Shown here: in pieces, positions 55,984 to 64,000 of the stretch
Layout of the letters: the number at the start of each line of letters is the position of its first letter
Position numbering within the stretch: position 1 is the first letter of the stretch
NCBI RefSeq assembly: GCF_030283145.1
Contig: NZ_JASNWE010000005.1
Span: 124,001 to 188,000 of the forward strand
Source: Actinomadura xylanilytica
GTDB lineage: Bacteria; Actinomycetota; Actinomycetes; Streptosporangiales; Streptosporangiaceae
DNA: 64,000 nt
Direction: 5' to 3'
The notes under the pieces: model-generated
The model's input: the letters and a program-made list of their open reading frames with translations, nothing else
Told to the model about the DNA's origin: nothing
Database searches by the model: none
Position numbers and translations under genes: made by a program

Positions 55984-57333
55984 ATGCTGAAGCCGGTTGG
56001 GAGGCTGCTCGCGGCCTCGGTCCTGGTGGCGGGCGCCGTGGCGTGCGCGCCCGGGGCGGACGGCGGCAGGCCCGGAGGCAGGGCGCCGTCGGAGGTGAGC
56101 ACCGAGGTGGCCAAGGCGGGCCAGGTGACCCTCACCGTCTGGGACCAGGAGGTGCAGGGCGGGCAGCGCGCGCAGATCGAGCGGCTCAACGCCGGCTTCC
56201 AGGCGAAGTACCCCAACGTGAGGATCCACCGGGTGGCCCGGTCGTTCTCCGACCTCCAGAAGACGCTGCGGCTCGCGCTGTCGGGCGGCGACCCGCCCGA
56301 CGTCGTGCAGGCCAACCAGGGGTACGCGTCGATGGGCCAGTTCGTGAAGGCCGGGATGCTGCTGCCCCTCACCCCCTACGACCGGGTCTACGGGTGGAGG
56401 AAGCGCTATCCCAAGGCCCTGACCGACCTCAACAGCGTCAGCCCCGACGGCAGGTCGATCGGCACCGGCGACCTGTACGGTGTGTCGCTGAACGGCGAGA
56501 TCGTCGGCATCTACGTCAACCGCGAGAAGCTGGCCCGCCTCGGGATCGGGCCGCCGCGGACGTGGGCCGAGTTCGAGCGCGCGCTCGCCGCCGCCAAGGG
56601 CAAGGGCGAGCTGCCCGTCGTGTTCGGCAATCTGGAGAAGCTCCCGGCGATGCAGACCTACGGGGTGATCCAGGACCAGCTCGCCGGGAAGGACCCGGTG
56701 CGGTCGCTGATCTTCGGCACGGGCGGGAAGTGGACCGACGGCCCGAACGTCCAGGCCGCGCGAACCCTCGCGGACTGGGCCGAGCGGGGCTACTTCAACA
56801 AGGACGCCAACGCCGTGAAGTGGGACGACACCCCGGTCGACTTCGCCAAGGGCCAGGGCGTCTTCATGATCGGCGGGAACTGGTGGGCCGCCGACCTCCA
56901 GAAGAAGATGGGCGCCAAGGCCGGCTTCATGGCGCCGCCGCCCGCCCAGGCGGGCGCGCCGCCGACGACGATGGGCGGCGAGTCGCTGCCGTTCTCGATC
57001 ACCTCCAAGTCCAGGCATCCCGACGTCGCCGCCGCCTACATCGACTACATCACCTCACCGCAGGCCATGGACGTGTCGGTCGAGACGGGCAACCTGCCCG
57101 CGCTCGCCGCCCCGTCCAAGCGGCCCGAGGGCGCCTTGACCAAGGACGTCGCGGCGGCGTGGGCGGAGCTCAGCAAGGGCGACGGGATCACCCCGTACAT
57201 CGACTACGCGACCCCCGGCCTCGCCGACACCCTCGGCGGCCCGCTCCAGGAGCTGATCGCGGGGAGGACCACCCCGGAGAAGGCGCTGGAGGCCGCGCAG
57301 CGCGACTACGAAGAATTCCTGAAGGGCAAGTGA
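55984..57333 (+). CDS. Sugar ABC transporter substrate-binding lipoprotein
   Basis: 449 aa, type-1 (carbohydrate) extracellular binding protein. Signal peptide and lipobox GAVACAPG. Body motifs: LTVWDQEVQGGQRAQIERLNAGFQ (part), GDPPDVVQANQGYAS, GVFMIGGNWWAADLQKK, GESLPFSITSKSRHPDVAAAYIDYI (part). Captures the sugar ligand outside the membrane. The stop overlaps the first permease as GTGA. Confidence 0.92.
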   Translation: MLKPVGRLLAASVLVAGAVACAPGADGGRPGGRAPSEVSTEVAKAGQVTLTVWDQEVQGGQRAQIERLNAGFQAKYPNVRIHRVARSFSDLQKTLRLALSGGDPPDVVQANQGYASMGQFVKAGMLLPLTPYDRVYGWRKRYPKALTDLNSVSPDGRSIGTGDLYGVSLNGEIVGIYVNREKLARLGIGPPRTWAEFERALAAAKGKGELPVVFGNLEKLPAMQTYGVIQDQLAGKDPVRSLIFGTGGKWTDGPNVQAARTLADWAERGYFNKDANAVKWDDTPVDFAKGQGVFMIGGNWWAADLQKKMGAKAGFMAPPPAQAGAPPTTMGGESLPFSITSKSRHPDVAAAYIDYITSPQAMDVSVETGNLPALAAPSKRPEGALTKDVAAAWAELSKGDGITPYIDYATPGLADTLGGPLQELIAGRTTPEKALEAAQRDYEEFLKGK

Positions 57334-58259
57334 GCCTCCGCACGCCGCGGGCCCGCCCCCCGCACGCGCGCCCGCCCGGCGAGCCGCGCACCATCGGCTG
57401 GCTGTACGTGCTGCCCGCGCTGCTGGTGTACGCCGTGTTCCTGCTCTGGCCGCTCGTCCGCGGCGTCTGGTTCTCGCTGTACGACTGGGACGGGGTGAGC
57501 GCGGGGACCTGGGCGGGCCTGTCCAACTACGCCGAGACGCTGACCGACCCGTCCCTGCGCGCCGCGTTCGGGCACGCGCTGATCCTGGCCGTCTTCTACG
57601 CGATCGTCCCGTGCCTGATCGCGTTCGTGCTGGTCGCGATCATCTCCCGGACCCGGGTGCGCGGGCTGGCGGTCTTCCGCACGGTGCTGTTCCTGCCGCA
57701 GGTGGTCGCGATGGTCGCGGTGGCGGTCGCCTGGCAGTGGGTCTACTCCGCGGACGGCCCGGTCAACACCGTCCTGCGCGGGCTGCACCGGCTCGGGCTG
57801 CCGGACTGGTCGCGCGGCTGGCTCGGCGACTTCACCTTCGCGCTCCCGGCGGTCGGGCTGATCGGCACCTGGGTCGAGATCGGGCTGGCGATGGTGCTGT
57901 TCCTGGCCGGGGTGCAGAAGATCCCCCGCGAGCTGTTCGAGGCGGCGCGGATCGACGGCGCCGGACCGGTGCGCGAGTTCCTGGCCGTCACCCTGCCCGC
58001 CCTGCGGCGCGAGCTGGCGGTCGCGCTGACGCTGACGACGATCGCGGCGCTGCGCAACTTCGATCTGGTCTACATCACCACCAAGGGCGGCCCCGGCGAC
58101 TCGACCAAGGTCCCCGCCTACGAGGTCTACAACCGGGCGTTCAACACCGGCGAGGTCGGGCTGGCCTGCGCGATCGGGGTCACCCTGGCGGTGCTGGTGT
58201 TCGCCGTCACCGCGGCCGTCGGGCGGCTCGCCGAGGGCCGGCCGGGGGAGGCGCCGTGA
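57330..58259 (+). CDS. Sugar ABC transporter permease, MalF-type
   Basis: 309 aa, six membrane helices and the EAA loop LFEAARIDGAGPVREFLAVTLP near residue 210 (part). GTG start overlapping the previous gene; overlaps the second permease as GTGA. Forms the channel with the next gene. No ATPase is in the operon, as in many actinomycete sugar importers that share MsiK. Confidence 0.92.
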   Translation: MSLRTPRARPPHARPPGEPRTIGWLYVLPALLVYAVFLLWPLVRGVWFSLYDWDGVSAGTWAGLSNYAETLTDPSLRAAFGHALILAVFYAIVPCLIAFVLVAIISRTRVRGLAVFRTVLFLPQVVAMVAVAVAWQWVYSADGPVNTVLRGLHRLGLPDWSRGWLGDFTFALPAVGLIGTWVEIGLAMVLFLAGVQKIPRELFEAARIDGAGPVREFLAVTLPALRRELAVALTLTTIAALRNFDLVYITTKGGPGDSTKVPAYEVYNRAFNTGEVGLACAIGVTLAVLVFAVTAAVGRLAEGRPGEAP

Positions 58260-59047
58260 TCTCCGCGCGCGAGCGGTGGCTGAACCACGCGATCCTGGTC
58301 GTCTTCGCGGTGATCGCGCTGTTCCCGATGATCGGGGTGGTGGCGACGGCGCTGAGCCTCCCGGACGCCGATCCGGGGGTGTTCGCGGACGCCTGGCGCG
58401 AGGGCCACTTCGCCCTCTACCTGCGCAACAGCCTGATCGTCAGCACCGTCACCGTGGTGGCCGGGACGCTGCTGTCGATCACCGCCGGGTACGCGCTCGG
58501 CGCGCTGCGCTTCCGCGGCTCGGGCCCGCTGTTCCTGCTGTTCCTGGCCGGGCTGACCATCCCGACCGAGGCCGTGGTGGTCCCGCTCTACTTCGACCTG
58601 CGCTCGGCGGGCCTGGACAACACCTACGCCGGGGTGATCCTGCCGCAGACCGCGCAGTCGGTGGCGTTCGGCGCGTTCTGGATGCGCGCCTACTTCCGGG
58701 GCGTGCCGCGCTCGCTGCTGGAGGCGGCCCGGATGGACGGCGCGTCGAGCTGGACCACGCTGTGGCGGGTGCTGGTGCCGATGGGCCGCCCGGCGATCCT
58801 CACCATGGTCGTGCTGACCTCGATGTGGACCTGGAACGAGTTCCTGCTGCCGCTGGTGATCCTCAACGCCGACGACGGGGTCCGTACCGCGCCGCTCGGG
58901 CTGTCGTTCTTCCAGGGCGGCCACCAGACCGACTACGCGCTTTTGATGGCCGGCGCGCTGATCATCGCGGCGCCCATCGTGGCCGTCTACCTCTTCCTGC
59001 AACGGCACTTCATCGCGGGCATGCTCTCGGGGGCCATCAAGGAGTAG
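58256..59047 (+). CDS. Sugar ABC transporter permease, MalG-type
   Basis: 263 aa from GTG, six membrane helices, EAA loop LLEAARMDGASSWTTLWRVLVP near residue 160 (part) and the C-terminal LFLQRHFIAGMLSGAIKE typical of MalG/LacG-type subunits. 21 bp upstream of the PIG-L gene, so probably one transcript. Confidence 0.92.
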   Translation: MISARERWLNHAILVVFAVIALFPMIGVVATALSLPDADPGVFADAWREGHFALYLRNSLIVSTVTVVAGTLLSITAGYALGALRFRGSGPLFLLFLAGLTIPTEAVVVPLYFDLRSAGLDNTYAGVILPQTAQSVAFGAFWMRAYFRGVPRSLLEAARMDGASSWTTLWRVLVPMGRPAILTMVVLTSMWTWNEFLLPLVILNADDGVRTAPLGLSFFQGGHQTDYALLMAGALIIAAPIVAVYLFLQRHFIAGMLSGAIKE

Positions 59048-59068
59048 GGACCGACCACAGGAGCGTTC

Positions 59069-61753
59069 ATGAGGAGACTCGCCCTACCCGTCATCGCCGC
59101 CGCGCTCGCCGCGTGGCTCGTTCCCGCGCCCCCAAGCGCGGCCGACCCGCCGCCACCCGCTCCGGCCGCCGCCCGGCACACCGGCGACGGGCGGCTGGAC
59201 GTGCTGTTCGTCGGCGCCCACCCCGACGACGAGGCCGGCTCGCTCTCGACCCTCGGCCAGTGGGGCGAGGACGCGGGCGCCAAGGTCGGCGTGCTCACCG
59301 TCACCCGCGGCGAGGGCGGCGGGAACGCGGCGGGCACCGAGGAGGGACCGCCCCTCGGCCTGCTCCGCGAGGACGAGGAGCGGCGCGCGGTGGGGAAGGC
59401 CGGCGTCCGGGACGTCCACTACCTCGACAAGGTCGACTTCTACTACACCGTCAGCACGCCGCTGACCCAGGACGTCTGGGACCACGCCGCGTCCCTGGAG
59501 AAGGTCGTGCGGGTGGTCCGCGAGACCCGGCCCAAGGTGATCGTCACGATGGAGCCCGCGCCGCTGCCCGGCCAGCACGGCAACCACCAGGAGGCGGCCC
59601 GGCTCGCGTCCGAGGCGTACTTCGCCGCCGCCGATCCCCGGGTGCTGCCGGGCATGCGCACCTGGGCGCCCGGACGGCTGTTCACCAGCGGCGGCGCGTC
59701 CGGGCCGGCCGGCTCCGCGTGCGCGAGCGCGTTCACGCCGGACGACCCCGGCGCGGTCGTGTACGGGGTGTGGGGCGGGCGCGCGTCCGCCCGCAACGGC
59801 GGGAAGACCTGGGCGCAGGTCGAGCGCGAGGCGCAGCGGGTGTACGTCAGCCAGGGCTGGGGCGGGTTCCCGGACGCGCCGTCCGATCCGGGCGAGATCG
59901 GCTGCGACTACTTCACCCAGGCGCACAGCCGGGTGCCGTTCACCCCGGGGAACCGGGACGCGGCGGCGATGCTCGAGGGCGCGCTCGCCCCGGCCGCCGG
60001 GGGACTCCCGGCCGGCACCGGGTTCTCCCTGACCACCGGCTCGTTCGGCGTCACCGCCGGCGGCGCGTTCACGGTGACCGCGCACGCCCGCTCGCCCAAG
60101 GCCCTGCCGGACGCGAAGGCCGCGCTCTCGGTCCCGCGCGGGTGGACGGTCTCGGGCTCGGGCGCACTCGGCACGGTCGGCGGCGGCGGCAGGGAGCGCA
60201 CCGCCACGTTCACCGTCCGGCCGCCCGCCACGGCGGGCCCCGGCCGCGTCCGGATCGAAGGGGCGCTGCGGAGCGCGCGCGGGAGCGGCGGCACGGCGAC
60301 GTCCGTGGAGGTGAGGCCGGAGGTCACCGGCGCGCTGGAACCGCTGCCCCGCGTCGCCGACTTCGACGGCTGGGCGGCCCGCACCGGGCTCCCCGCGACG
60401 ACCGGCAGGGTGAAGCGCGTCCTGACCCTCGGGTCGGGCCGGTCCCGCGAGGTGCGCGTCGACCTCGCCAACACCACCGGCTCGGCGCGGTCGGGCACCG
60501 TCACCCTGGGCCTGCCGAAGGGCTTCGCCGCCGCGCCCGCCTCCAGGCCGTACGAGCTGGCGGCCGGGAGGACCGGCTCGGTGACCTTCACCGTGACCAA
60601 CACCGACGCCGCGCTCCCGACGTCCAACGCGGGCGGCGACGGCGGCGACTACCCGGTCACCGTCACCACGACCGGCGGTCCGGGCACGCCCGACCGGCAG
60701 CGGGGCGCGCTCGAGCTCGTCCCGGTGGCCGAGCTGCCCAAGGCCGCGGCCGCCCCCACCGTGGACGGCAGGGAGGAGCCCGGCGAGTATCCCGGCAAGG
60801 CACTGGACCTGTCGCGCCTGTGGGAGGGCACGGCCTGCGGCTCGGCCGCGGACTGCTCGGCCACCGGCAAGGTGACCTGGACCGATGACGCGCTGCACGT
60901 GCTGGTCGCCGTGCGCGACGACACGCCCGGCACGGTGCTCGGCGCCGACGACTGCAAGCGGCACTGGCGCACCGACGCGGTCGAGATCGGGATCGACCCG
61001 CGCGGCGACTCGGAGAACACCTCCACCACGTTCAAGACCGGGATCCTCCCGAGGACGTCGGACGGCGGGCCGTGCTTCGAGCGCGACGCCGACCACCACC
61101 AGGGCGCGGGGCCCGAGACGGCGCCCGGCATGCGGGTCGCGGCGACGGTCTCCGAGCCGTACACCGGCTACACGGTCGAGGCGGAGATCCCGTTCAGGGC
61201 GCTGCCCGCCGCCGTCGACCCCGAGCGGATGGGCCTGGACCTGTTCGTCTACGACTCCGACACCCGGGACAAGACCGGCCAGACCCGGATCGGCTGGTCC
61301 ACGTGGGGCGGGGTGCAGGGCGACCCGTACCGCTGGGGCCTGGCCGCCCTGCCCGGCCACACCCCGCCGCCCGGCCTGCCCACCACCGCCCCGCCGCCGG
61401 TGATGCCGACGGACGCGGCGGCGTCGGTGAACTCGCCGCAGTCCATCGTCCAGGCCGCCGGGACCGGCATCCCGCTCGCGGGCGGGCCCGCCGCGCCGCC
61501 GTCCGACACGGCCCGCATCGTGGGCCGCCCCGCGGTCTCCGGCGGGACCACCACGTTCCGGTTCCGCGTGACCGGGCCGGGCACCGCCTACGCGCACGTC
61601 TGGGACGGCAAGGTCCTCGGCACCAAGAAGATCACTGTCGCGGGCGCCGGGACCCGCTCGGTGACCCTCCCGGGCGCGACCGGCGTGCTCGCGGTGGCGT
61701 TCCAGGCGAGAGGAGGCGGCACCGCCAGCTCCACCGCCCGCCTCACCGGCTGA
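59069..61753 (+). CDS. Secreted PIG-L-family deacetylase with C-terminal carbohydrate-binding-like domain
   Basis: 894 aa. Signal peptide (cleavage near SAA-DPP), then a LmbE/PIG-L domain: zinc-binding VGAHPDDE and HGNHQEAARL with the family's His/Asp ligands (residues about 48-180). The middle (residues about 325-520) has Ig-like NEW3-type repeats (GTVTLGLPKGF, GSVTFTVTNTDA) and the end (residues about 565-760) resembles a CBM9-type domain (VDGREEPGEYPGKALDLSRLW part; WRTDAVEIGIDPRGDSE). Likely deacetylates N-acetylated sugars outside the cell. Operon position after the ABC importer suggests amino-sugar use. Confidence 0.85.
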   Translation: MRRLALPVIAAALAAWLVPAPPSAADPPPPAPAAARHTGDGRLDVLFVGAHPDDEAGSLSTLGQWGEDAGAKVGVLTVTRGEGGGNAAGTEEGPPLGLLREDEERRAVGKAGVRDVHYLDKVDFYYTVSTPLTQDVWDHAASLEKVVRVVRETRPKVIVTMEPAPLPGQHGNHQEAARLASEAYFAAADPRVLPGMRTWAPGRLFTSGGASGPAGSACASAFTPDDPGAVVYGVWGGRASARNGGKTWAQVEREAQRVYVSQGWGGFPDAPSDPGEIGCDYFTQAHSRVPFTPGNRDAAAMLEGALAPAAGGLPAGTGFSLTTGSFGVTAGGAFTVTAHARSPKALPDAKAALSVPRGWTVSGSGALGTVGGGGRERTATFTVRPPATAGPGRVRIEGALRSARGSGGTATSVEVRPEVTGALEPLPRVADFDGWAARTGLPATTGRVKRVLTLGSGRSREVRVDLANTTGSARSGTVTLGLPKGFAAAPASRPYELAAGRTGSVTFTVTNTDAALPTSNAGGDGGDYPVTVTTTGGPGTPDRQRGALELVPVAELPKAAAAPTVDGREEPGEYPGKALDLSRLWEGTACGSAADCSATGKVTWTDDALHVLVAVRDDTPGTVLGADDCKRHWRTDAVEIGIDPRGDSENTSTTFKTGILPRTSDGGPCFERDADHHQGAGPETAPGMRVAATVSEPYTGYTVEAEIPFRALPAAVDPERMGLDLFVYDSDTRDKTGQTRIGWSTWGGVQGDPYRWGLAALPGHTPPPGLPTTAPPPVMPTDAAASVNSPQSIVQAAGTGIPLAGGPAAPPSDTARIVGRPAVSGGTTTFRFRVTGPGTAYAHVWDGKVLGTKKITVAGAGTRSVTLPGATGVLAVAFQARGGGTASSTARLTG

Positions 61754-61766
61754 TCGCCGAGCCGCC

Positions 61767-61804
61767 GAGCCGCCGCGCTGGCCGTACTGCCGGTGCGGCG
61801 GCTC
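61767..61804. terminator. Bidirectional hairpin between convergent PIG-L and AraC genes
   Basis: GAGCCGCCGC (61767-61776) / GCGGCGGCTC (61795-61804), perfect 10-bp stem with an 18-nt loop. Confidence 0.75.
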
Positions 61805-61812
61805 GCCGCCGG

Positions 61813-62751
61813 TCAGGCAGAGGCGCCCGTGCGGTACTCCTGCGGGCTGAGGCCGCGTTCGCGCTTGAACGCCGTGCTGAGCGCGAACGCGTCGCCGTAG
61901 CCGACCCGGCGGGCCACCGCGTCGAGCGTGGTGTCGGTCTCCCGGAGCAGGTCGGCGGCCTGCGCGAGGCGCACGCCGGTCAGGTACGCCATGGGCGGCT
62001 CGCCGACCAACCGGCCGAACCGCTGCGCGAGCGCCGCGCGGGAGACGCCCGCCTCGGCCGCGAGCCCGGCCACCGTCCAGGGCCGGGCCAGGTCGCGGTG
62101 CAGCAGCTTCAGCACCGGCCCGACGACCGGGTCGCCGTGCGCCCGGTACCAGCCGGGCGCGGCGGCGCCCGGACGGGAGAACCAGGCGCGCAGCGCCGCG
62201 ATGAGCAGCAGGTCGAGCAGCCGGTCGAGCACCACGTCCTGCCCCGGCTCGTCCTTGACGATCTCCTGCCCGAGCAGGCCGGGCAGCGGCGAGTCGAAGG
62301 TCTCGCCGGGCACCACCAGCATCGCGGGCAGCGCGGCGAGCAGCCGCCGGGTGACCGCGCCGCGCAGCTGGTAGGTGCCGATGAGCATCTCGGCCGGCCC
62401 GTCCGGGTCGGTGCCCCACGCGCGCACGCCGAGGTCCATCGCCTCCGCGAGGCTCACCCCGTCGGGCGTGGTGCAGTGCTGCCCGGGATGGATCACGACC
62501 TGCGGCGGCGTCGCGGGGTCGTCGGCCACGGTGTACGGGCCCGGCCCGCGGACGATCGCGATGTCGCCCGGCCGCACCTGCACCGGCGGGCCGCCGTCCG
62601 GCAGCATCCAGGCCTCGCCGCGGACCATCACCAGCAGGGTGAGCGGCGCCTCGTCCCGGATCCGCACGGACCAGGGCGGCGCGAGCGTCGAGCGGAGCAT
62701 GAACGCCCCTCGGGCGCGGGGCCCGTCCAGCAGATCGGCGAGCGCGTCCAT
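61813..62751 (-). CDS. AraC-family regulator with N-terminal cupin
   Basis: 312 aa. Cupin-like ligand domain in the first 170 residues (PLTLLVMVRGEAWMLPDGGPPVQ part; VRPGDIAIVRGPGPYTV) and two C-terminal HTH motifs: VAGLAAEAGVSRAALAQRFGRLVG and LDAVARRVGYGDAFALSTAFKRERG, ending SPQEYR (parts). ATG at 62751; a GTG three codons upstream is possible. Divergent from the NmrA-like gene, a common pairing in which the AraC protein controls the reductase. Confidence 0.88.
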   Translation of the reverse strand: MDALADLLDGPRARGAFMLRSTLAPPWSVRIRDEAPLTLLVMVRGEAWMLPDGGPPVQVRPGDIAIVRGPGPYTVADDPATPPQVVIHPGQHCTTPDGVSLAEAMDLGVRAWGTDPDGPAEMLIGTYQLRGAVTRRLLAALPAMLVVPGETFDSPLPGLLGQEIVKDEPGQDVVLDRLLDLLLIAALRAWFSRPGAAAPGWYRAHGDPVVGPVLKLLHRDLARPWTVAGLAAEAGVSRAALAQRFGRLVGEPPMAYLTGVRLAQAADLLRETDTTLDAVARRVGYGDAFALSTAFKRERGLSPQEYRTGASA

Positions 62752-62833
62752 GCGCGTCACCCTAGACGCTCGGACATGGTGGCGAGCTTCTCGGCGATGG
62801 TGGCCCGACCTGCCCGCCTGTTGACTGAAGGGC

Positions 62834-63673
62834 ATGACCAAGCACACGAACGACACCGGCCTGACCCTGGTACTCGGCGGGACGGGCAAGACCGGCCGCC
62901 GGGTGGCGGAGCGGCTGGAGGCCCTCGGCGTCCCGGTGCGGATCGGCTCCCGGACCGCCGACCGGCCCTTCGACTGGACCGACGAGGGGACCTGGGCGCC
63001 CGCGCTCCGCGACGCCGCCGCGGTCTACCTCGTCTACTACCCGGACCTCGCGGCGCCCGGCGCGCCCGCCGCGATCGCGGCGTTCACCGCCGCCGCCGAG
63101 GCGGCCGGGGTCTGCCGGGTGGTGCTCCTGTCGGGGCGCGGCGAGGAGGAGGCGCGGGCGTGCGAGGAGATCGTGCGCGCGTCCGGCCTCGCCTGGACGA
63201 TCGTGCGGGCGAGCTGGTTCGCCCAGAACTTCAGCGAGGACTACCTCCTGGACCCGGTGCGGGGCGGCGAGGTCGTCCTCCCGGCCGGGGACGTGCCCGA
63301 GCCGTTCGTGGACGCCGGCGACATCGCCGACGTGGCCGCGGCGGCGCTGACGCAGGACGGGCACGCCGGGCGGGTGTACGAGCTGACCGGCCCCCGCGCG
63401 CTCACCTTCGCCGAGGCCGTCGCCGAGATCGCCGGCGCCGCCGGGCGGGACGTGCGGTACGTCCGGGTGAGGCCGGAGGAGTACGCCGGTGCGCTGGAGG
63501 GGCACGGCGTGCCCGCCGAGGTCGCCGGCCTGCTGACCTACCTGTTCACCACGGTGCTCGACGGCCGCAACTCCGGGGTCGGTGACGGCGTGCGCCGCGC
63601 CCTCGGCCGCGATGCCCGGGACTTCGCCGACTACGCGCGGGAGACCGCGGCCACCGGTGTCTGGAACGCCTGA
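62834..63673 (+). CDS. NmrA-like NAD(P)-binding (atypical SDR) protein
   Basis: 279 aa. Rossmann motif LVLGGTGKTGRRVAERL, then IGSRTADRPFDW, VYLVYYPDL, VVLLSGRGEEEA and WTIVRASWFAQNFSED, the layout of NmrA/ergot-AgnE-like redox sensors or reductases. The Tyr-x3-Lys catalytic motif of classical SDRs is absent. Divergent from the AraC gene and 24 bp upstream of the DUF1772 gene, so probably co-transcribed with it. Confidence 0.87.
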   Translation: MTKHTNDTGLTLVLGGTGKTGRRVAERLEALGVPVRIGSRTADRPFDWTDEGTWAPALRDAAAVYLVYYPDLAAPGAPAAIAAFTAAAEAAGVCRVVLLSGRGEEEARACEEIVRASGLAWTIVRASWFAQNFSEDYLLDPVRGGEVVLPAGDVPEPFVDAGDIADVAAAALTQDGHAGRVYELTGPRALTFAEAVAEIAGAAGRDVRYVRVRPEEYAGALEGHGVPAEVAGLLTYLFTTVLDGRNSGVGDGVRRALGRDARDFADYARETAATGVWNA

Positions 63674-63697
63674 GTACTCCGAAAGGACATCGTGCCC

Positions 63698-64000
63698 ATG
63701 AGATCCGCGCTCACCGCCGTCACGGCGGCCCTGTCGTTCCTGATGGCCGCCGGGATGGCCGGCACCTTCTTCGCCTTCTCGGTCGGGGTGATGCCGGGCC
63801 TGAACGCGACCCGGGCGACGTCGGCGATCGCCGCGATGCAGGCGATCAACCAGAGGATCCAGAACCCGCTGTTCCTCGGCGCCTTCATGCTGGCGCCGGT
63901 GCTGGCGGTGATCGCGGGGGTGCTGCTGCTGACGGCGGGCCAGAAGTCCGCCGCGCTGCTGTTCTTCGCCGCGGCGGCGGTGTACTTCGTCGGCGCCTTC
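63698..64000 (+). CDS. DUF1772 (anthrone-oxygenase-like) membrane protein, 3' end missing
   Basis: First 101 codons only. Helices around SALTAVTAALSFLMAAGMAG, GTFFAFSVGVMPGL and APVLAVIAGVLLL; the pattern FFAFSVGVMPGL...MQAINQRIQNPLF is that of DUF1772 proteins. GTG at 63692 is an alternative start two codons earlier and closer to AAAGGA. Follows the NmrA-like gene; such pairs are common in actinomycetes, function mostly unknown. Confidence 0.85.
   Translation, partial: MRSALTAVTAALSFLMAAGMAGTFFAFSVGVMPGLNATRATSAIAAMQAINQRIQNPLFLGAFMLAPVLAVIAGVLLLTAGQKSAALLFFAAAAVYFVGAF

Overview
The window is very GC-rich, with G or C at most third codon positions, frequent GTG starts, many 4-bp ATGA/GTGA gene overlaps and several likely leaderless promoters. 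This points to a filamentous actinomycete. The gene content would fit the Thermomonosporaceae (Actinomadura-like), but that is an inference without a search. I see no tRNA, rRNA, CRISPR array, insertion sequence or phage gene. The window reads as accessory catabolic chromosome: a row of self-contained operons, most with their own regulator and operator.

Layout. 1-2316: glycerol uptake and phosphorylation (glpF, partial, and glpK). 2360-11768: mixed genes (Gfo/Idh/MocA oxidoreductase, secreted serine protease, aldo/keto reductase, large HEAT-repeat protein, small membrane protein, AMP-dependent acyl-CoA ligase, truncated hemoglobin). 11961-19023 (minus): organosulfur operon with a cysteine-ended leader peptide, ABC importer, DszB-like desulfinase, two SsuD-type flavin monooxygenases and a solute-binding-protein-like protein without signal peptide. 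19156-26220 (plus): complete trans-4-hydroxy-L-proline degradation operon behind an XRE-cupin regulator. 26306-28733: secreted SH3b protein, a TetR/DUF3291 divergent pair with two palindromic operators, a VOC protein and a small broken-looking ORF.

28747-37915: a gamma-glutamylation operon (minus) with APC permease, cytochrome P450, [3Fe-4S] ferredoxin, glutamine-synthetase-like ligase, signal-less type-3 binding protein, PuuD-type hydrolase and PuuC-type aldehyde dehydrogenase, facing a FadR-type regulator and a soluble cache protein. The P450/ferredoxin pair stands where the Puu pathway has its flavin oxidase. This is my best candidate for an undescribed system, possibly for cyclic or secondary amines. 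38177-41285: STAS protein, succinate-semialdehyde dehydrogenase, lactonase. 41497-47357: a CaiB/CaiC/CaiD-like CoA operon with another signal-less binding protein, facing a LacI regulator across a perfect operator. 47493-53107: phosphoglucose isomerase, then a PTS (EIIC-EIIB-EIIA)-SIS operon with a self-regulating GntR/UTRA repressor. 53282-61753: secreted ConA-like protein, then a sugar ABC importer with a PfkB kinase and a secreted PIG-L deacetylase. 61813-64000: AraC regulator, NmrA-like protein and DUF1772 protein (partial).

A theme across the window is periplasmic-binding-protein folds that lack export signals and sit inside enzyme operons (11961-12878, 30922-31620, 45026-46231), besides the DszB-like enzyme (15038-16075), which is itself a binding-protein fold turned enzyme. 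Signatures, repeats and operators were read directly from the sequence; specific substrates are inferences.
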